A stretch of 64,000 nt of DNA, from NCBI GenBank assembly GCA_963662175.1, contig OY759215.1:46765213-46829212 (forward strand), in the 5' to 3' direction. The DNA comes from Aradus depressus (lineage: Eukaryota > Arthropoda > Insecta > Hemiptera > Aradidae). The notes beneath the pieces are model-generated. The model saw only the letters and a program-made list of their open reading frames with translations, had not been told where the DNA came from and searched no databases. Made by a program: the position numbers and the translations under genes. The number at the start of each line of letters is the position of its first letter. The stretch's first letter is position 1. Of the stretch, positions 11,340 through 21,775 are shown piece by piece.

Positions 11340-11825
11340 CCGGAGATTTATTAAATATCAGGGGATCATTATCTCTGAGAGGAATGATGTTAAAGAAGAA
11401 ATCAAAGTAAGGATAACGAATAGATGCTATCCGTCACTACAAAAGGTGCTCGAAAAGAGGACTGTGTCCTGAGACCATTCTTCATATATGCGAGTGTGAC
11501 CTGGGTCCTGACTAGGAGAGAAGTCTTGCTCAATATGTAAGAGAGGAAATCGGTACGACAGAGTGCTGAGGGACCTGTACAAGAGCCTGGACCTGGTGGT
11601 CTTCGTGAAGCAAGGGCGGCTGCAATGGCAGGGACATCTACAAATGATGGAGCCAGACAGAGAACCGAGGATACTGTACGGATAGCCGAGAGAACAGAGA
11701 AGAAGGAGACCCCGCTTACCTTGGCTGGAGAGCATGGAGGACCACCTCGGGACGATGGGCAGACTGAGGACAGAGTCGAATGGCGAAGGATCTTTGCTGA
11801 GGCCCGGGCTCTATATAGACTGTAG
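11340..11825 (+). pseudogene. RTE-like LINE C-terminal remnant with frameshifts
   Basis: Decayed reading frames on the plus strand align in order with the C-terminus of RTE-type polymerases. They include NDVKEEIKVRI, a KQGRLQWQGHLQMMEP segment (the RLxWxGHxxRM motif), an arginine-rich RRRRPRLPWLES segment, and RVEWRRIFAEARALYRL before the stop at 11823-11825. At least two frame changes and an in-frame stop are present. It differs in sequence from the tail at 9765-10074, so it is a separate lineage. Confidence 0.75.
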
Positions 11826-12764
11826 CGTCAGGGAATGTAAAGTAATTATTGGCGATCGATATTAAAGCTCTAAGAGCAGAAATGAAGACAGGTTTCACAA
11901 ACTTGAAATCTGTAAATCCCGACACGATATGATCTCCGTGCTCCCGGCCTCGCTGCTGTGTTAACAAGCTCACAGTATACGAGGACGCCATTAAAACATG
12001 TATGTAAAGCTCTTATTATTCCAGCTGCGGTCGTTGAGATACTTTGTTAAAAATCACAAAAGAAAACAATAGGTTCAATTGATCATGTAGAAGCGATGTG
12101 GGGGGATGAAAATCGATGTTTTGGATCGATATCTAATTGTACCTCACTCCCCTCGACATAATGACCTATTTAAACGCACCCCTCCATACTGCTTCATGGA
12201 GCACCTGACTCCACGCCAGCTTGGGGCCCTGCTTTAAACCGCTATTGTGGGGTGCAGTTTAAACAGGGGTGCATGAATGCACTGCATTCCGGAGGGGAGA
12301 TAGTCATTCATTGGTCAATGGCCATTGTTATCTTGTTGAATGGCCGATGAGTACTTTAAATTATGATAAGGGCACATATGTGTATAATCATTGTCTCATT
12401 TCAACCATTTTTCTTTAGGCAGATGCTTCATTATTGATTTAAAAAGTTTATTTCTGTTAGTTGGGCGATCGGCTCCATCATCACTAAGCTATTGGCACGG
12501 ACGGACACTTGTACTTTCATATCAGGAATTATTGACTTAATGAACTAGCTTAGCTTCATTTCTTGAATTGTTATTGAATTGCTCAAAATAATTTTTATTG
12601 AGCTGTGAAATATTCCAAATAGTTGTGATGTTTATTGTTGCAAATCTAATACTAGCTCCATTGGAAGAAGTTAGATTGCTGGTTCTTCTTCGCTGTCCAA
12701 AACCATGGCGGAGATAACATTGGCGAATAGCCGTTCTGAGCAATACACTCGAACATCAGCTTTG
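11826..12764. other. Unassigned intergenic sequence with a small inverted repeat
   Basis: No supported gene. A GC-richer patch at 12170-12310 holds an imperfect inverted repeat (CCCTGCTTTAAACCGC near 12228 and GCAGTTTAAACAGGG near 12256). Confidence 0.35.
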
Positions 12765-12955
12765 AGGGGGCATTAGAGGAGGGCTTAACAGCTAAATCCT
12801 AACAGTTCTCTATAAGTTTTATATGTGGATTCACGAGTTCATAAGTAAGACACCCACTGATTTTCTGCTAAATCGGCCTAAAGAGAAGCTTTAGAGAGAG
12901 CGGAAACTTAGTTTATTGCAAATAATTCTTCCCAGAGAAGTACTTGGCTTATGAT
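12765..12955 (+). repeat. Family B fragment, diverged
   Basis: Recognisable blocks are GAGGGCTTAACA, CCCACTGATTTTCTGC and GAGAGCGGAAACTTAG. Confidence 0.5.
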
Positions 12956-13067
12956 GCACTGACTAATTGGACAGGTACGGTACCTTGTTTGTAGATTTCA
13001 TCAGTTATATTTCTTTACTTTATAATTTAATTTCTTCTCTTCCCACAAAATTTAAGAGGGCAACGAG

Positions 13068-13099
<32 letters not shown>
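13068..13099. repeat. Poly(C) tract
   Basis: 32 uninterrupted C residues, with three more after a single T. Confidence 0.95.
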
Positions 13100-13102
<3 letters not shown>

Positions 13103-13109
13103 CACTTAT

Positions 13110-14040
13110 ACTGGAAATGCTTCGTTCATGGGATGCTATACAAGCTTGTCAGAAGAACGCTTTTCAGGATATCGATAGAAGATAGATTGTCAGCTCATTA
13201 TTAGAGTTTCGTTCATAGTTATAATTAGGGTTTTGTTATGGCTTACAGAACCTTCGAAAGTTGCAAAAATTCATTCTCATTGCAACACTAAATGTATGTC
13301 TAAATTCCAGAGAAATCATACAATTCAATTTTGGATTCCTTGAGAACCTTGTCTCCAATTGTCTCGTTATTTTTGTAAAACTTCCAGAATAAGTCTTTCA
13401 ATCGTGCACCTTTTTCCGTTGAACTTCTTGAAAAATGACAAGACATTTCCTCCACAAATTGTCAGTAAAAAGGTGAAACATCCATTTGTTGAGGGATTCG
13501 ACCCTCATCTCAACTGTAAAAACATACGTTTTCCTTTTACTGTCAGAGTGAAAAGGAGCCATTTCCAACGGCTTAAGTCTTATCTGGGTGGGCGATCAGT
13601 AGGAGCGCAGGTACGGTTGCAAAAAGGCCCCAATGTCAGGTAGTCTTAGCGATAATTGGTGTGGCTCACCGTTGGGGTAGCGGTGACCCACTAGGTCTAT
13701 CCGCCTACCTGTTCTCCACCGGAGCACCTGGTACTCAGGAATTCCACCCACTCATATTCTCCTTTCAATACAGTAAACAATCATTTTCTCCTCTTTGGAG
13801 TCGTTCAAAACTTGTCTTTTCTGTACGAAACATGTTAGAAACTAAACGAGTGGCGAGAAAGTGGCGTTTTGATATCCCTCTGATGAATAGAGTTCTACTA
13901 TATCTCCACTTAGAAAACAATTGGTAGATGAATGAATGAAGAAATACATAATAATCTTTATTCTGCGACGTATGTCTCCTAAGAATGAAAACATAAGAAA
14001 TAAAAGAAAGGAGGAGAGGTCAGGCTTTTGATCGATAAAA
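13110..14040. other. Unassigned sequence
   Basis: A moderately GC-rich patch at 13540-13750 has an imperfect inverted repeat (GTGGCTCACCG and CGGTGACCCAC). I see no gene I can support. Confidence 0.3.
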
Positions 14041-14049
14041 ACAATCTTA

Positions 14050-14095
14050 GAATTTCCGCCATGCTTTCGCCACTGAGTGTGCCTTCTTCAGGGCC
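14050..14095 (-). other. Hammerhead-like motif, degenerate (Penelope-like relic)
   Basis: On the minus strand CTGAAGA (14091-14085) is followed by a weak helix and GAAA (14068-14065). The arrangement is that of hammerhead motifs in Penelope-like retroelement ends, but CTGAAGA deviates from CTGATGA only at the variable position and helix II is imperfect. Confidence 0.4.
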
Positions 14096-14109
14096 TGTAT
14101 TGACGTATA

Positions 14110-14740
14110 TACATTATCAGTAAGTTATATAAGCTACAATCACGGAAATATATATAATGTGATATAGTTATAGAGATATAATAATATATAGGTACAGATA
14201 GCAATAAAACTAAATGTGATTAAACAACAACCTACATCGAGCGAATATAACTTAAAATTATTTACACTATAACGAAATAAACACAAACAATAATAATTAA
14301 ATAGAACGACTATGAGATGAATAATATATTATAAAATATAAATTTAAAACCAAAACAAAACTAAAATACGCTATATCAAATAAAGAACTAAATATGACTG
14401 AACAAAACTACATCATGAGGGGACAAAGGTTTAAAATGAAATAAAATATTAAAAATAAAACACAATATGCTGTCAGAAAGTAAATACGAGTATATCCAAA
14501 CAAACCTACACCATCAACGAATAGAACACTCAAAATAAAATGAAATATATATCATTAATATGGTTAAATTTTTTTTTTTTACATCGATGTATTGACAAAC
14601 GATGTAAATCCTCTAATTGATAAGAAAAAAAAAAAAAAAAAAGAACAGTATCAACCAATCGAAAAATAAAAGAAAAGTTAATGGTTAATGATAACAGCAA
14701 TAGCTATAACAATGAGAATAGACAAATAATCATAAAATTA
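14110..14740. other. Very AT-rich low-complexity sequence
   Basis: Simple AT-rich DNA with poly(T) and poly(A) tracts near 14570 and 14626. No gene. Confidence 0.4.
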
Positions 14741-14741
14741 A

Positions 14742-14999
14742 TTAGTAAAAATAGTGAAATAAGAAACCATTCCATAGGATTTTGCTAGCATAGGAGGTTT
14801 CCTGAGTTAGGAGGTACTGGGAAAGTAGAGATTTGAATGAATTAAGGGTTGGAGCATGGCGAACCTGGAGAGGTTTTTGTCCTATGGGAAAGGTGATAAA
14901 GATCGGAGAGACGAGATCTGGTGAATATGGGAGCATTTTGAAGATGTTGGAGGGCTTTTGGGAAGATAAGGTTTGATAAATAAAGATCAATCTGGTCAT
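14742..14999 (-). pseudogene. Possible LINE C-terminal tail
   Basis: The minus-strand frame includes APTLNSFKSLLSQYLL, which resembles the short SFK..L tail closing the polymerase of several LINE clades. There is no other domain, so the assignment is weak. Confidence 0.3.
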
Positions 15000-15109
15000 A
15001 TAATATTCTACTGATTGAAATTAGATTGTCATCGCTAATGAGGCCTTAACTCCGAACATGTTCTTCAGTTACAGTTACACCTCTCGTGTACTGTTTACTG
15101 TGACATAAA

Positions 15110-15410
15110 AATCATCGCAAACATAGTGTAATGTCCTCACAAGACACGATCCGTTCAATTGACACACACGTTGTAGGAGTCAATGACAGTCCTACTTGTG
15201 ACAGATGTAGAGAGTTAAGACGAGACTGCAGTTAACTTCCTGGGTAGATGCTCGGGTTATGATCGGACGAGATTCCTTTTTTTCCGTAGAAATGAGATTG
15301 TAGAGCAAGATTTGACCGCTGGAGTATAGATCATGGGAATATATATCTACACCATCTATATCTTAGATTCGCTAAGGAAACTGGGAGGCTAGGTCCTTCA
15401 TGAAGGACTT
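15110..15410 (+). pseudogene. LINE RNase-H-side C-terminal remnant
   Basis: The plus strand, read across a few frameshifts, gives an LTRHDPF segment, VGVNDSPTCDRCREL with the CxxC pair, an H...C pair with FLGRCSGYDRTRFLFFRN, and a terminal ILDSLRKLG. This order (RNase H end, CxxC..H..C knuckle, short helix) is typical of R1/I-type non-LTR polymerases. It is heavily eroded. Confidence 0.55.
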
Positions 15411-16181
15411 GATATATTTAGATAGTACGACTAGATAACAAGGTAAGGGGATGCCCAGCGCTTCCAGGGAAGAGATAAGAGCATTGGATACTTAGGCCCC
15501 TGCACGCACCAGCCCATCCAGTCGCTTTTTGTAAATCTTGTCAAGATATGACATAGACCATAAACATCTTAACTTCTTCCTGATGTTGTACATTCAAGTT
15601 TTTTTTATGACAACTGTTTGCTCTTGACGGCGAAACTAAAACAATGCTGGTCTCAAAGTGTGTGAGGGAAAACTGTCTATATCAATTTTTGGGGCACTTT
15701 ACGTATGTAACAAGTTTCCATATTTGTTGTTTTCTCGAATATATAAGTGGCCATCTTAAAAAAATCGAAAGGGAAAACCAGGGTCTCGGGCCTTCCTCTG
15801 GGCAAATTGCTTTAAATAAATATTTCTGTCGTTTCTCTGTGAACTAATTATCTCTTAATTATTTTGAAAGGTTCTCAAAATTCTTCACATTGAATACTAG
15901 AAAGTTTTTCAAAATGATAAAAATTATAGAAAAAAAAAACAGCTTAACATTACTGAAGGACAGCTCATATAAATCTGCAAGTGCCTAAAAAATGTAAATC
16001 TCAAGTTTCAAGCAAAGCAATGAAGGGGTTCCCTATTTGTTATGGTTTCTGTTTGATTCCCTTGTGTGCTATGTCTAGTGCAGAAAGGAGTAACTCCGTA
16101 CGGGTTGTTATTACTTTTATAAAATATAGATTCCGGATCCGGGAACCATCATTCTTATGCAGAAGTAATAAGGTGTGATGA
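15411..16181. other. Unassigned sequence
   Basis: No supported gene or repeat between the LINE remnant and SINE-A copy 5. Confidence 0.35.
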
Positions 16182-16504
16182 GGGCGCCGGTAGCTCAGTG
16201 GTATGCGTGCTTGTCTTCTGAGCTCAAGATCGTGGGTTCGAAATCCTTAGTTTATTTTATCTGAAAGGAAAAATTAACTTAAGCACGCCGTCTTTCGGAT
16301 GGGACTTAAAGCGATGGTCTGGAGCCTGTACAATGTTAGGTACTCGTTAAAGACCCCTACCCTAGATGAATATAAATTTAGGGTAGGCAAAATCTCACAC
16401 AGTAGAGTCGGACTCATGTCCACCAGAGTGACGAAAGAGCGCTCTGGTAGTAGGTGTGACCTCGCAGTTAAAGCCCGGGCATGAGTCATAAAACCTAACC
16501 TAAC
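16182..16504 (+). repeat. SINE-A copy 5, full length
   Basis: The full structure is present: GGGCGCCGGTAGCTCAGTGG (A box), GTGGGTTCGAAATCC (B box), AGCACGCCGTC, GACCCCTACCCTAGATG, GTCCACCAGAGTGACG and GCCCGGGCATGAGTCATAA. The 3' end abuts ACCTAACCTAACT. It lies about 170 bp upstream of the E-box/Su(H) cluster of the Bearded-like gene. Confidence 0.9.
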
Positions 16505-16722
16505 TATGTTGTACAGTGGTCTATGATGCCCCGATACAAGGTGTTTAATACTTCGTTACAAGCCTGTTAAGGTACAAGTAGCCGAGGACACGGGCATGTC
16601 TTAAACGAGCCTTAAGTGTCCCCTTTGTTTATCTAGAGTGAGGACCTTGAGGCTTGAAGATGGCCAGATTGGATGTCCGAATCCCGGCACTTGTTCCACG
16701 AGAGATGCGTGGGGGAGGGAGG

Positions 16723-16729
16723 GCAGGTG
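16723..16729 (+). promoter_or_regulatory. Proneural E-box (GCAGGTG)
   Basis: Matches the GCAGSTG consensus bound by proneural bHLH/Daughterless dimers, 147 bp upstream of the proposed start of the Bearded-like gene. Confidence 0.55.
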
Positions 16730-16736
16730 GGCCGAA

Positions 16737-16743
16737 CAGCTGC
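16737..16743 (-). promoter_or_regulatory. Proneural E-box (GCAGCTG)
   Basis: CAGCTGC on the plus strand. It is the second GCAGSTG match in the same 100 bp. Confidence 0.5.
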
Positions 16744-16787
16744 ACTCTTCTGACTGGGGATCCCTGGGAACTACCCTCCGAGCTAGA

Positions 16788-16795
16788 TTCTCACG
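16788..16795 (-). promoter_or_regulatory. Su(H)/CSL site (CGTGAGAA)
   Basis: TTCTCACG on the plus strand, an exact match to YGTGRGAA, 51 bp upstream of the TATA box. Confidence 0.55.
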
Positions 16796-16805
16796 GGCTA
16801 ACCAA

Positions 16806-16812
16806 CACCTGC
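16806..16812 (-). promoter_or_regulatory. Proneural E-box (GCAGGTG)
   Basis: CACCTGC on the plus strand, 10 bp from the Su(H) site. This close pairing is typical of Notch-plus-proneural targets. Confidence 0.5.
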
Positions 16813-16838
16813 CACCCCCTACGTCATCAGGGGTCCCC

Positions 16839-16875
16839 TATATAAGGGCCACGCCTTGCTCTCAGCTTCATTCTA
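16839..16875 (+). promoter_or_regulatory. Core promoter: TATA box plus initiator
   Basis: TATATAAG at 16839-16846 and TCATTC at 16868-16873 put the start site at A16870, 31 bp downstream of the first T of the TATA box. The bHLH gene at 44.3 kb has the same TATA/TCATTC arrangement. Confidence 0.75.
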
Positions 16876-16955
16876 CCATCAGCTCCCAGCACACCCTCTT
16901 CTACCAGTTTTAGTTTTGTTTGTTATCTCGTTCGTTCCTTATATTCGTTTGCGTG

Positions 16956-17368
16956 ATGGAGTTCGAGAACGTCAACAATTTCAACATCGCCCTTGAGAAT
17001 TGCCAGAAGAAGAGGAGGCCCAGTCTGTTATCTGCTGCAGTGCACCATCTCAAAAAGGTAAACATCACTTCCAGTACATAATCGTTCTTCATTCCTTTCT
17101 CACTTACTCATTATCAATCTCTGATACTCCTTTATCAACAACAATAATCTAACGGATTTGTTCTATTTTGTTTGTTCAGTGGTTGCGACGAGCCAAGCCG
17201 TACTGCACTTCCCCCCAGCCGGCCAAGACCGAGGAGGAGCTTGAGAACGATCTGAACGAGCTCCTGGAAGCAAAGCGAGCAGCCGCCTCTCCAGAAAGCG
17301 ACCTCCGACCATTCTACAACATGACAGCTCGCCAATCCCCAGAAGCCCAGGTCCCAGTCTGGCATTGA
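16956..17368 (+). CDS. Bearded-family-like protein (E(spl) m-alpha class), two exons
   Basis: Exons 16956-17057 and 17180-17368 are joined by a 122-bp GT..AG intron (AAG|GTAAAC, TTGTTCAG|TGG) and give a 96-residue protein. Exon 1 ends with SLLSAAVHHLKK and exon 2 opens with WLRRAKP. Splicing therefore rebuilds one basic amphipathic helix at about residues 17-41, the hallmark of Bearded proteins, which bind Neuralized and limit Delta endocytosis. An acidic ELENDLNELLEAKR segment (residues 54-67) may match the family's NxANExLE region. The chain ends VPVWH, reminiscent of but shorter than the VPVxF motif, and the usual C-terminal motif is missing. No signal peptide or membrane segment is visible. 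A GC-rich TATA promoter with Su(H) and E-box sites and a 3'UTR with Brd and K boxes strongly favour this family. Protein similarity alone would not prove it. Confidence 0.7.
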
Positions 17369-17705
17369 CCATCCCTCGATTGAAAACAACCTTTGGAACG
17401 TCGTCTTTCAGTAACCAGTGATTTAAAGACTGATTTTTATCAAATTGTGTGATTTAGGTTCTAAGAATTTTTTGTTTCAATTCTTTTTTTTTTTCTCTTT
17501 TTTTCGATCTCTTTAATGAGACAATGTGATCATTTAAACTCCCTAATCTGGGAGATGATAAGCTTTAATTAATGTGTCATATTAGGATTTAAGATTTAAA
17601 TATTACATTTTTTCTTTCTTTTGTTTTAAGATGAAAGTAATTTATAGATAAAGTTAATAATATAGATATTTTTATATATATAGAAAAAATAATATTAATA
17701 ATAAA
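17369..17705 (+). promoter_or_regulatory. 3'UTR of the Bearded-like gene with K and Brd boxes
   Basis: K boxes (TGTGAT) lie at 17448-17453 and 17525-17530, and a Brd box (AGCTTTA) at 17561-17567. An AATAAA signal is at 17700-17705. In Drosophila these motifs are miRNA target sites that repress Bearded and E(spl) transcripts. No exact GY box (GTCTTCC) is present; the nearest is GTCTTTC at about 17403. Confidence 0.65.
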
Positions 17706-18673
17706 TTTTTATCAATTTCTAAATATTTTTTTTGCTTCAAAAACCTACTCCTCTTACAATTTAAAGACTTAAAATGGATGATGGTTCATCTGAACTTTTT
17801 TCAGAAATTGACTATTTGAACTGTTTAATATTGGCATGACGAATATATACAACTAATATCGTACGCATATATACGAACGCCTATCATACACAGGAAACAT
17901 AGTATTTTCAATTACTGATGAAAAAAATCAGATGAGCTCTTATCAACATTTTAGTCAAAAATCTAATTTTAGAATAGTAATTTCAAAAAAATATTCTAAA
18001 TTACATTTCTTCTTTTCTTTGTGAAAAAAGAAATTACTACAAATTAATTTCTATAAAATAGAACTATGAATTAAATCTTAATTATTTTTGTTTAATTTTT
18101 AAAATAACAAAAATAAATTTTTTATAAACATACAAAATTAGTATGTTGGCTTAATCTCTACGTATTTCGGCTCTGCTATACTCTTCATCGAGCATTTTTT
18201 TTCTCCAACTTATTTTAAATCGAACAATATATATTTTTTTGTCATCTTTTAGTTATAATCTTTGGTATCAAGGAACTTTTGGTGACATCTATTTATTTAA
18301 AGCTATTTGAATTTTACTAGAATTATAGTAGATATATTATATCTAATATATTTTTCTAAATCAGAAAAAAGTAAGAAAAAAAAAAAAACCGGTGGGATGG
18401 TGGTGTTTGAGAGAAGCCGAAAGTGGTTAGCGGAACGGGAGGCTGGCTCGTGCTCGGGCGGGCGGTACGCGGCGTGGATTGTACCTTTAAAACCAGTTCT
18501 AGCCTCGCGCGAGGCCACTCTAAACGCTTCACAGTGGGACGAATCAAGAAAAAAAAAGTAGGCACTCACATGATTTTTTTTTTAGAATTTTATGTCATTT
18601 TTGTTTTTATTTTGTGTTAAGCATTATTAACTTCTAAGTTGAGAAACGCGGACATATTGTGGAAACTTGTAAT
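17706..18673. other. AT-rich intergenic sequence with a GC-rich patch
   Basis: AT-rich, with a GC-rich patch at 18390-18540 that is open in several frames on both strands. I cannot tell a conserved element from a repeat. No supported gene. Confidence 0.3.
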
Positions 18674-18775
18674 AAATAAATAAAACAAACTTATTTTTGA
18701 AATATTGTCTATTCCACTAAAGATATCTTAGTGGAATAGACAATATTTCAAAAATAAGTTTGTTTTATTTATTTA
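18674..18775. repeat. Near-perfect 102-bp palindrome
   Basis: The arms run from TAAATAAATAAAACAAAC at the left to GTTTGTTTTATTTATTTA at the right, meeting at AAGATATCTT with one extra A. The only asymmetry I see is that single base. Confidence 0.85.
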
Positions 18776-18827
18776 AGCATTATTGTAAGATTTTGACTAT
18801 TTCAGAGAAGTGTGATTCTGTACGTTA

Positions 18828-19395
18828 AAAAAATTCGTCGATGAATCACCCACAATGTACCTCCCCAGCACGAATTAATCAACTAAGTTTTTGCTCTCCC
18901 TCCAAAACCAATTAACCTTTTGGACTAGTTATCACACTAAATTTTTAGTTTATACATTCATAACATCGGCAGTCATTTGACTTTTTGAATCGAGTCGCCC
19001 TCCCCTATTCTTCGGTTAATTTCGCGAAAAATTATTATGTGATTTTTGTCTTGATGGGGGTTTGAATGTAAATATAAAATTTCGTGTTGGTTCATTCATT
19101 ACATCGGCAGTTATTGGGGTTCTTATGTTGAGCCCCCCCATTTCTTTTGACGGATTTAGCAGAAAATCAATGGGTGTCGTCCTTATGAGGTTCTGAATAC
19201 ACTCATAAAATTTCGTATCAGTACATTTATTCCATCGGGTGTTATAGTGTTCACAAACACGTAAACAATTTTTTTTTTTTATTTTACGAATCAGTGGTCG
19301 GAAAACATGAAATTCCGTAGAAAACTCATCATCGATCTTCAGACTGATTACATACCTTCTCCTATACTTCGTAAAGCTGGGGGCAGAGTAGCAGC
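18828..19395 (-). repeat. Family B element, near complete
   Basis: Starts with the 3' hairpin block in reverse (GTCGATGAATCACCCACAAT) and CTCCCCAGCACGAATTAA. It passes two internal units with CATCGGCAGT and ends in the 5' block CTATACTTCGTAAAGCTGGG. Confidence 0.8.
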
Positions 19396-19548
19396 TATGC
19401 CGCAACCTACAACGTAGAACTACGTCAACTGCCACTAATTCATGGCACTATCTCACATGTTCTACGTTGTTAAAGTATTCAGAGGACAGTTGACGTAGCC
19501 CTGCCTTGTTGGCTGCGACACATTTGCTACTCTGTCCCTTTGGTGTCT
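19380..19548. repeat. Imperfect inverted repeat with ~54-bp arms
   Basis: CAGAGTAGCAGCTATGCCGC at the left is mirrored by GCGACACATTTGCTACTCTG at the right, and CTACGTCAACTGCC is mirrored by GGACAGTTGACGTAG. It partly overlaps the end of the family B copy. Confidence 0.6.
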
Positions 19549-20155
19549 TAATTTGTTTATTTGAAAGGGTTGGAGGGTTGAAATTTAATAGTTTTTAAAT
19601 GGTACCTACTCTATAAGCTATCTTATGATTTATCACAGAGTTATTTATTACTTTAGAATGATTATTTTCGGAGATATATGAGTTCGAAGTGTGGTATGTT
19701 TTCGTTGCATCCATGCTCCCGATGTTACCCCTTACCCTTAAGCATACTAATATGAAAAATAAATTCAACAAAATTGAAAAAAATTAGATGTTCTTATATT
19801 GAATCAATACATTTTAACATAATTATTTTTCTACATTGCCACAATTGATTGATTGCCAGCTTGATGTTTTTACTACAGGAAACATCCTGTATATCATGAG
19901 GTCTTTGTGGAGTGTTCTGTTACTTACGTATGGTAGGCATTTTCTAATGAGTCTGAGTGTCTTTGACGGGAAAATCTGAATATGTTTTTACAATAGATGT
20001 TTGAGACGAACCGTAGATTTATGAAGCCGTATATCCAGAATTGTTTTGAGTAGGAGTGTGTAGTAGTTGCGTTAACGAAAGTGTCTAGTTTCTGTTCAAT
20101 AACGAATAAAGCATTTTAAGCCATTTGTTTTATGTATTAGGGGTGATATTTTTCG
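19549..20155. other. Unassigned AT-rich sequence
   Basis: No gene or repeat that I can support. Confidence 0.3.
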
Positions 20156-20258
20156 GCTAGCCGTCTCATCTTCAAGCTAGCCGTCTCATCTCCAAGCTAG
20201 CCATCTCATCTCCAAGCTAATCATCCCATCTCAAAGCTAGCTGTCGGTCTCATCTCGC
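20156..20258. repeat. 20-bp tandem repeat, 5 units
   Basis: The unit GCTAGCCGTCTCATCTCCAA is repeated head to tail with a few substitutions. The last unit carries a 3-bp insertion. Confidence 0.9.
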
Positions 20259-20559
20259 CAGCCCATTCCATACAAAAGTTTCGCCTTATGTTTTTTTTTC
20301 TCAATCTGAAGGGCTCAGGTAATATATTCAAGGAGAAGAACTCCTAACCCTTTTTTTTTCCTAGACTGGTTGGTTGTTAGAGCAAGGTTCTGTAACGTAT
20401 TTCTACTTCCGGAGGGATATATTATGAAGGAAATATAATACTTTGGGCATACCGGCTATGCTAATAGGCAATCTGTCTATAGTGCGGTGTGCAAATTTGG
20501 AGAAAATACATTTCTAAAAATCAAAAATGTTTGGGAAAAGGGGGAAGGATGAGTCAGCG

Positions 20560-20735
20560 ACAATACATTTGTAAAGTAAAATGTGTTTCCGCTCTCCCTC
20601 TAAACTCGTTTTCTTCTTTGCCTGATTCGGCTGAAAGCCAGTAGTTGTCTTATTTATGGACTTCTGAAACCTCTTATAAAAGTTCATAACAGAATATTAA
20701 TTTCATCGAAAGTTATTGAGGATTTTGTGTCAAAG
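20560..20735 (-). repeat. Family B fragment
   Basis: Blocks GCTCTCCCTCTAAACTCG, TGATTCGGCTGAAAGCCAGT and TTCATCGAAAGTTATTGAGG match the family in reverse orientation. Confidence 0.55.
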
Positions 20736-20737
20736 TA

Positions 20738-20935
20738 TTCAGAGGAGAGTCTTACAATTGTTTCTGCATTAGAGCGCTGACAATTTTCCAATCACGTACA
20801 CATATAGACAGGCATTATCGCGAAAATGGATAAAACATATTCAGGGGACCTTGAATCGTTAAAATCCGTTGAAAACTCGATCTCGAATTTTCGCACGATT
20901 CTAATACTTTTTTCGAAGTATTCTATTCTAATAAT
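20738..20935 (+). repeat. Family C repeat, 3' part
   Basis: GCATTATCGCGAAAATGG, ATATTCAGGGGACCTTGAA and CTCGATCTCGAATTTTCGC match family C copies 1 and 2. Confidence 0.65.
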
Positions 20936-21775
20936 TTCTTATACAATAAGTATAAATAATAATAATGATAATATAAAAAATTGAAAACGAACATTTTCTG
21001 CCGACTCCGAACTGGGAAAGAAATGTGTTGCCCATGTACTTTTCAAAACCACATCTCTCTTTCAAACAATACGCGAATTCGCGTACAAACCATGAGCGAT
21101 TTACAAGAAATAGCACAAATTATTGAAAAATCAATGAAAACACTACGAGAAAAATGTAGAAACCCAAATGAACTTGTGGACCTTACGATTGTGGTCAGTG
21201 AGGAGAAAAGTTACCACAATACCAAGAAAATTTCTCTTTTCTGTTTGATAATTGTAGGCACTTGTTTTCTTATGTGGGTACCCCATAGGTCGGGAAAGTT
21301 ACCAAAGTAACATCTCAACAGGAAGACACCAGGAATAAGAACAAGACAATAATATTGCAGTAGAAAGTGATCCTATCACACATTGAAGGACTAAAATGTA
21401 AAAATAGATGAGAAAATCAAAGGAAATACTTGGTAGACTAGGTCTTCTCATCTTTATGCTAAGGCCTACCCCCACAACCCCCCCTCCCGTTCAAAATTTT
21501 TACATGTGACATAGCGTATTTTTCAATATAGCTTTCAACAATACTACATGTGAAATTCCATGACAATCCAACCATCCGTTAATGAGCTAGCACTACATTT
21601 ATACTTAGGCCCCAGGTGGGTGCGTAGGGGGTAAGGGTGGGATAAAACTATGTTCTAAACCTTCTCGGTGACTCGACGAACGTAATTGCCGAGCATATGA
21701 TCAAAATCGGATCGAAGTTTAGGAGTCTATTGAACTCAAACATATATAAATTAGATTTTATATATATATAGATAT
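20936..21775. other. Unassigned sequence
   Basis: An open frame at 20981-21307 is free of obvious motifs and I do not regard it as a gene. Nothing else recognisable. Confidence 0.3.

Noticed and set aside
13039..13046. Isolated Su(H)-type match TTCCCACA (also 60176)
   Set aside because: Single eight-base matches in AT-rich DNA without accompanying E-boxes are expected by chance in 64 kb.
16299..16484. Frames within SINE-A copies (also near 26120, 32128, 36839)
   Set aside because: The same peptides recur wherever SINE-A occurs and follow its sequence, so they are not genes.
17135..17389. Minus-strand frames over exon 2 of the Bearded-like gene
   Set aside because: They are antisense shadows of GC-rich coding sequence.
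20156..20258. CRISPR-like array
   Set aside because: Units are head to tail without spacers, in a eukaryotic context.
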